This document shows, piece after piece, positions 63,470 to 64,000 of a DNA stretch of 64,000 bases (the stretch's first letter is position 1; every line of letters starts with the position of its first letter). Made by a program: the position numbers and the translations under genes. The stretch lies in assembly GCA_016713305.1 (NCBI GenBank), contig JADJPK010000011.1, positions 1 through 64,000 of the forward strand. The letters are read 5' to 3'. The notes beneath the pieces are model-generated. The model saw only the letters and a program-made list of their open reading frames with translations. It did no database searches and was not told the DNA's origin. This DNA is from Betaproteobacteria bacterium (lineage in GTDB: Bacteria > Pseudomonadota > Gammaproteobacteria > Burkholderiales > Ga0077523).

Positions 63470-64000
63470 ATGCAACAACGACATATCGGCCGAACGGCCA
63501 TCCGCACGCTGGCCGCAGCCTGCGCCGCAGCTGCGATTTCGCTGCCCGCCCTTGCCGACGAGGTCAAGTGCGGCATGTCCAAATGGGGCCCGAACGATCA
63601 GATCGGTAACCTCAACCATCTCGGCTCGCACAAAGTGTTGCAGGCCATGAAGACCGTGACCAAGGGCAAGGCCTATCAACTCGGCATCGAGACCAACCGC
63701 CTGACCCCCGCGTTTCCTCCCCGCAACTACGCCGTGACCGTGCTTCAGCCCAACCAGGTCAACGGTGTCAGTCTGGGGCCGACGAAAATGACGTACAACG
63801 ACGACATCGTGATGGGTTGGAACGGTGTCGGCTCCCAGATCGACGGCCTGGGCCACATCGGCGTCGACGCCAAGTACTTCAACTGCCTCAAGGGCGAAGA
63901 CATTGGCAAGGTGACCGGTCTTGCCAAGTACGGCATCGAGACGCTTCCGCCCATTGCCACTCGCGGCATCCTGCTGGACATGGTCCCCCTGTACGGGAAG
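63470..64000 (+). CDS. Exported cyclase-family (kynurenine formamidase-like) protein, cut by window end
   Basis: The first 177 residues of a protein that runs past the window. The signal peptide reads QRHIGRTAIRTLAAACAAAA to ALA. The mature part begins VKCGMSKWGPNDQIGNLNHL and contains IDGLGHIGVDAKYFN, the HxG metal-binding region of the putative cyclase family. These enzymes hydrolyse formyl or lactone-like substrates, or form cyclic products, using a bound metal. CGGGAGAGAG precedes the ATG. A D-aminoacylase-like gene ends 260 bp upstream on the same strand. Confidence 0.82.
   Translation, partial: MQQRHIGRTAIRTLAAACAAAAISLPALADEVKCGMSKWGPNDQIGNLNHLGSHKVLQAMKTVTKGKAYQLGIETNRLTPAFPPRNYAVTVLQPNQVNGVSLGPTKMTYNDDIVMGWNGVGSQIDGLGHIGVDAKYFNCLKGEDIGKVTGLAKYGIETLPPIATRGILLDMVPLYGK

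Overview
The window is GC-rich chromosomal DNA of a proteobacterium, most likely a betaproteobacterium. This is inferred from gene content: separate parE and parC, two PEP-CTERM proteins, a glycosyltransferase of the type linked to the PEP-CTERM/exosortase system, a CysTWA-type sulfate transporter, and several acyl-CoA catabolic genes. I found no rRNA, tRNA or CRISPR array.

Layout. 1-3400: a lower-quality accessory patch with a decayed ferredoxin-reductase gene, an AlpA/excisionase-like HTH protein and a broken phage-type integrase. 3.5-16 kb: acyl-CoA metabolism, comprising an ACAD10/11-like dehydrogenase with a histidine phosphatase, then thiolase, a second dehydrogenase, two SDRs, a hotdog thioesterase, an HSL-type esterase and an amidohydrolase. 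A tail-to-tail diguanylate cyclase and surE interrupt this block. A 275-bp MITE-like element with perfect 28-bp inverted repeats and CTAG ends sits between the phosphatase and the cyclase. 16-31 kb: two PEP-CTERM proteins, a SWIM-SNF2 helicase, DUF2059, an MDR oxidoreductase, hydrolases, an aminotransferase, a TraR/DksA protein, a D-aminoacylase-like hydrolase and a TIGR03088-like glycosyltransferase. 30-36 kb: wHTH gene, parE, a small secreted protein and parC. 37-46 kb: S41 protease, an orphan NMT1/SsuA-like binding protein, the sulfate transporter sbp-cysTWA, and a methyltransferase overlapping a SufU-like scaffold gene. 46-53 kb: a Crp/Fnr regulator, an ECF sigma / anti-sigma / subtilase-lipoprotein / outer-membrane-protein cluster, and a second NMT1-type ABC transporter. 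54-64 kb: NfeD and SPFH proteins, a substrate-binding protein with ExbB-ExbD-TonB, a TPR-methyltransferase, a D-aminoacylase-like gene and a truncated cyclase-family gene.

Two points matter most for a reader. First, many otherwise well-conserved genes carry one-base frame shifts, mostly missing bases in C/G runs. parC alone has five, all in the same direction, which argues for sequence error rather than real gene loss. Second, the most interesting biology candidates are the sigma/anti-sigma/subtilase unit, where the anti-sigma C-terminus and the protease prodomain show the same residue pattern, and the IS5-like MITE that replaced the natural 3' end of the phosphatase gene.
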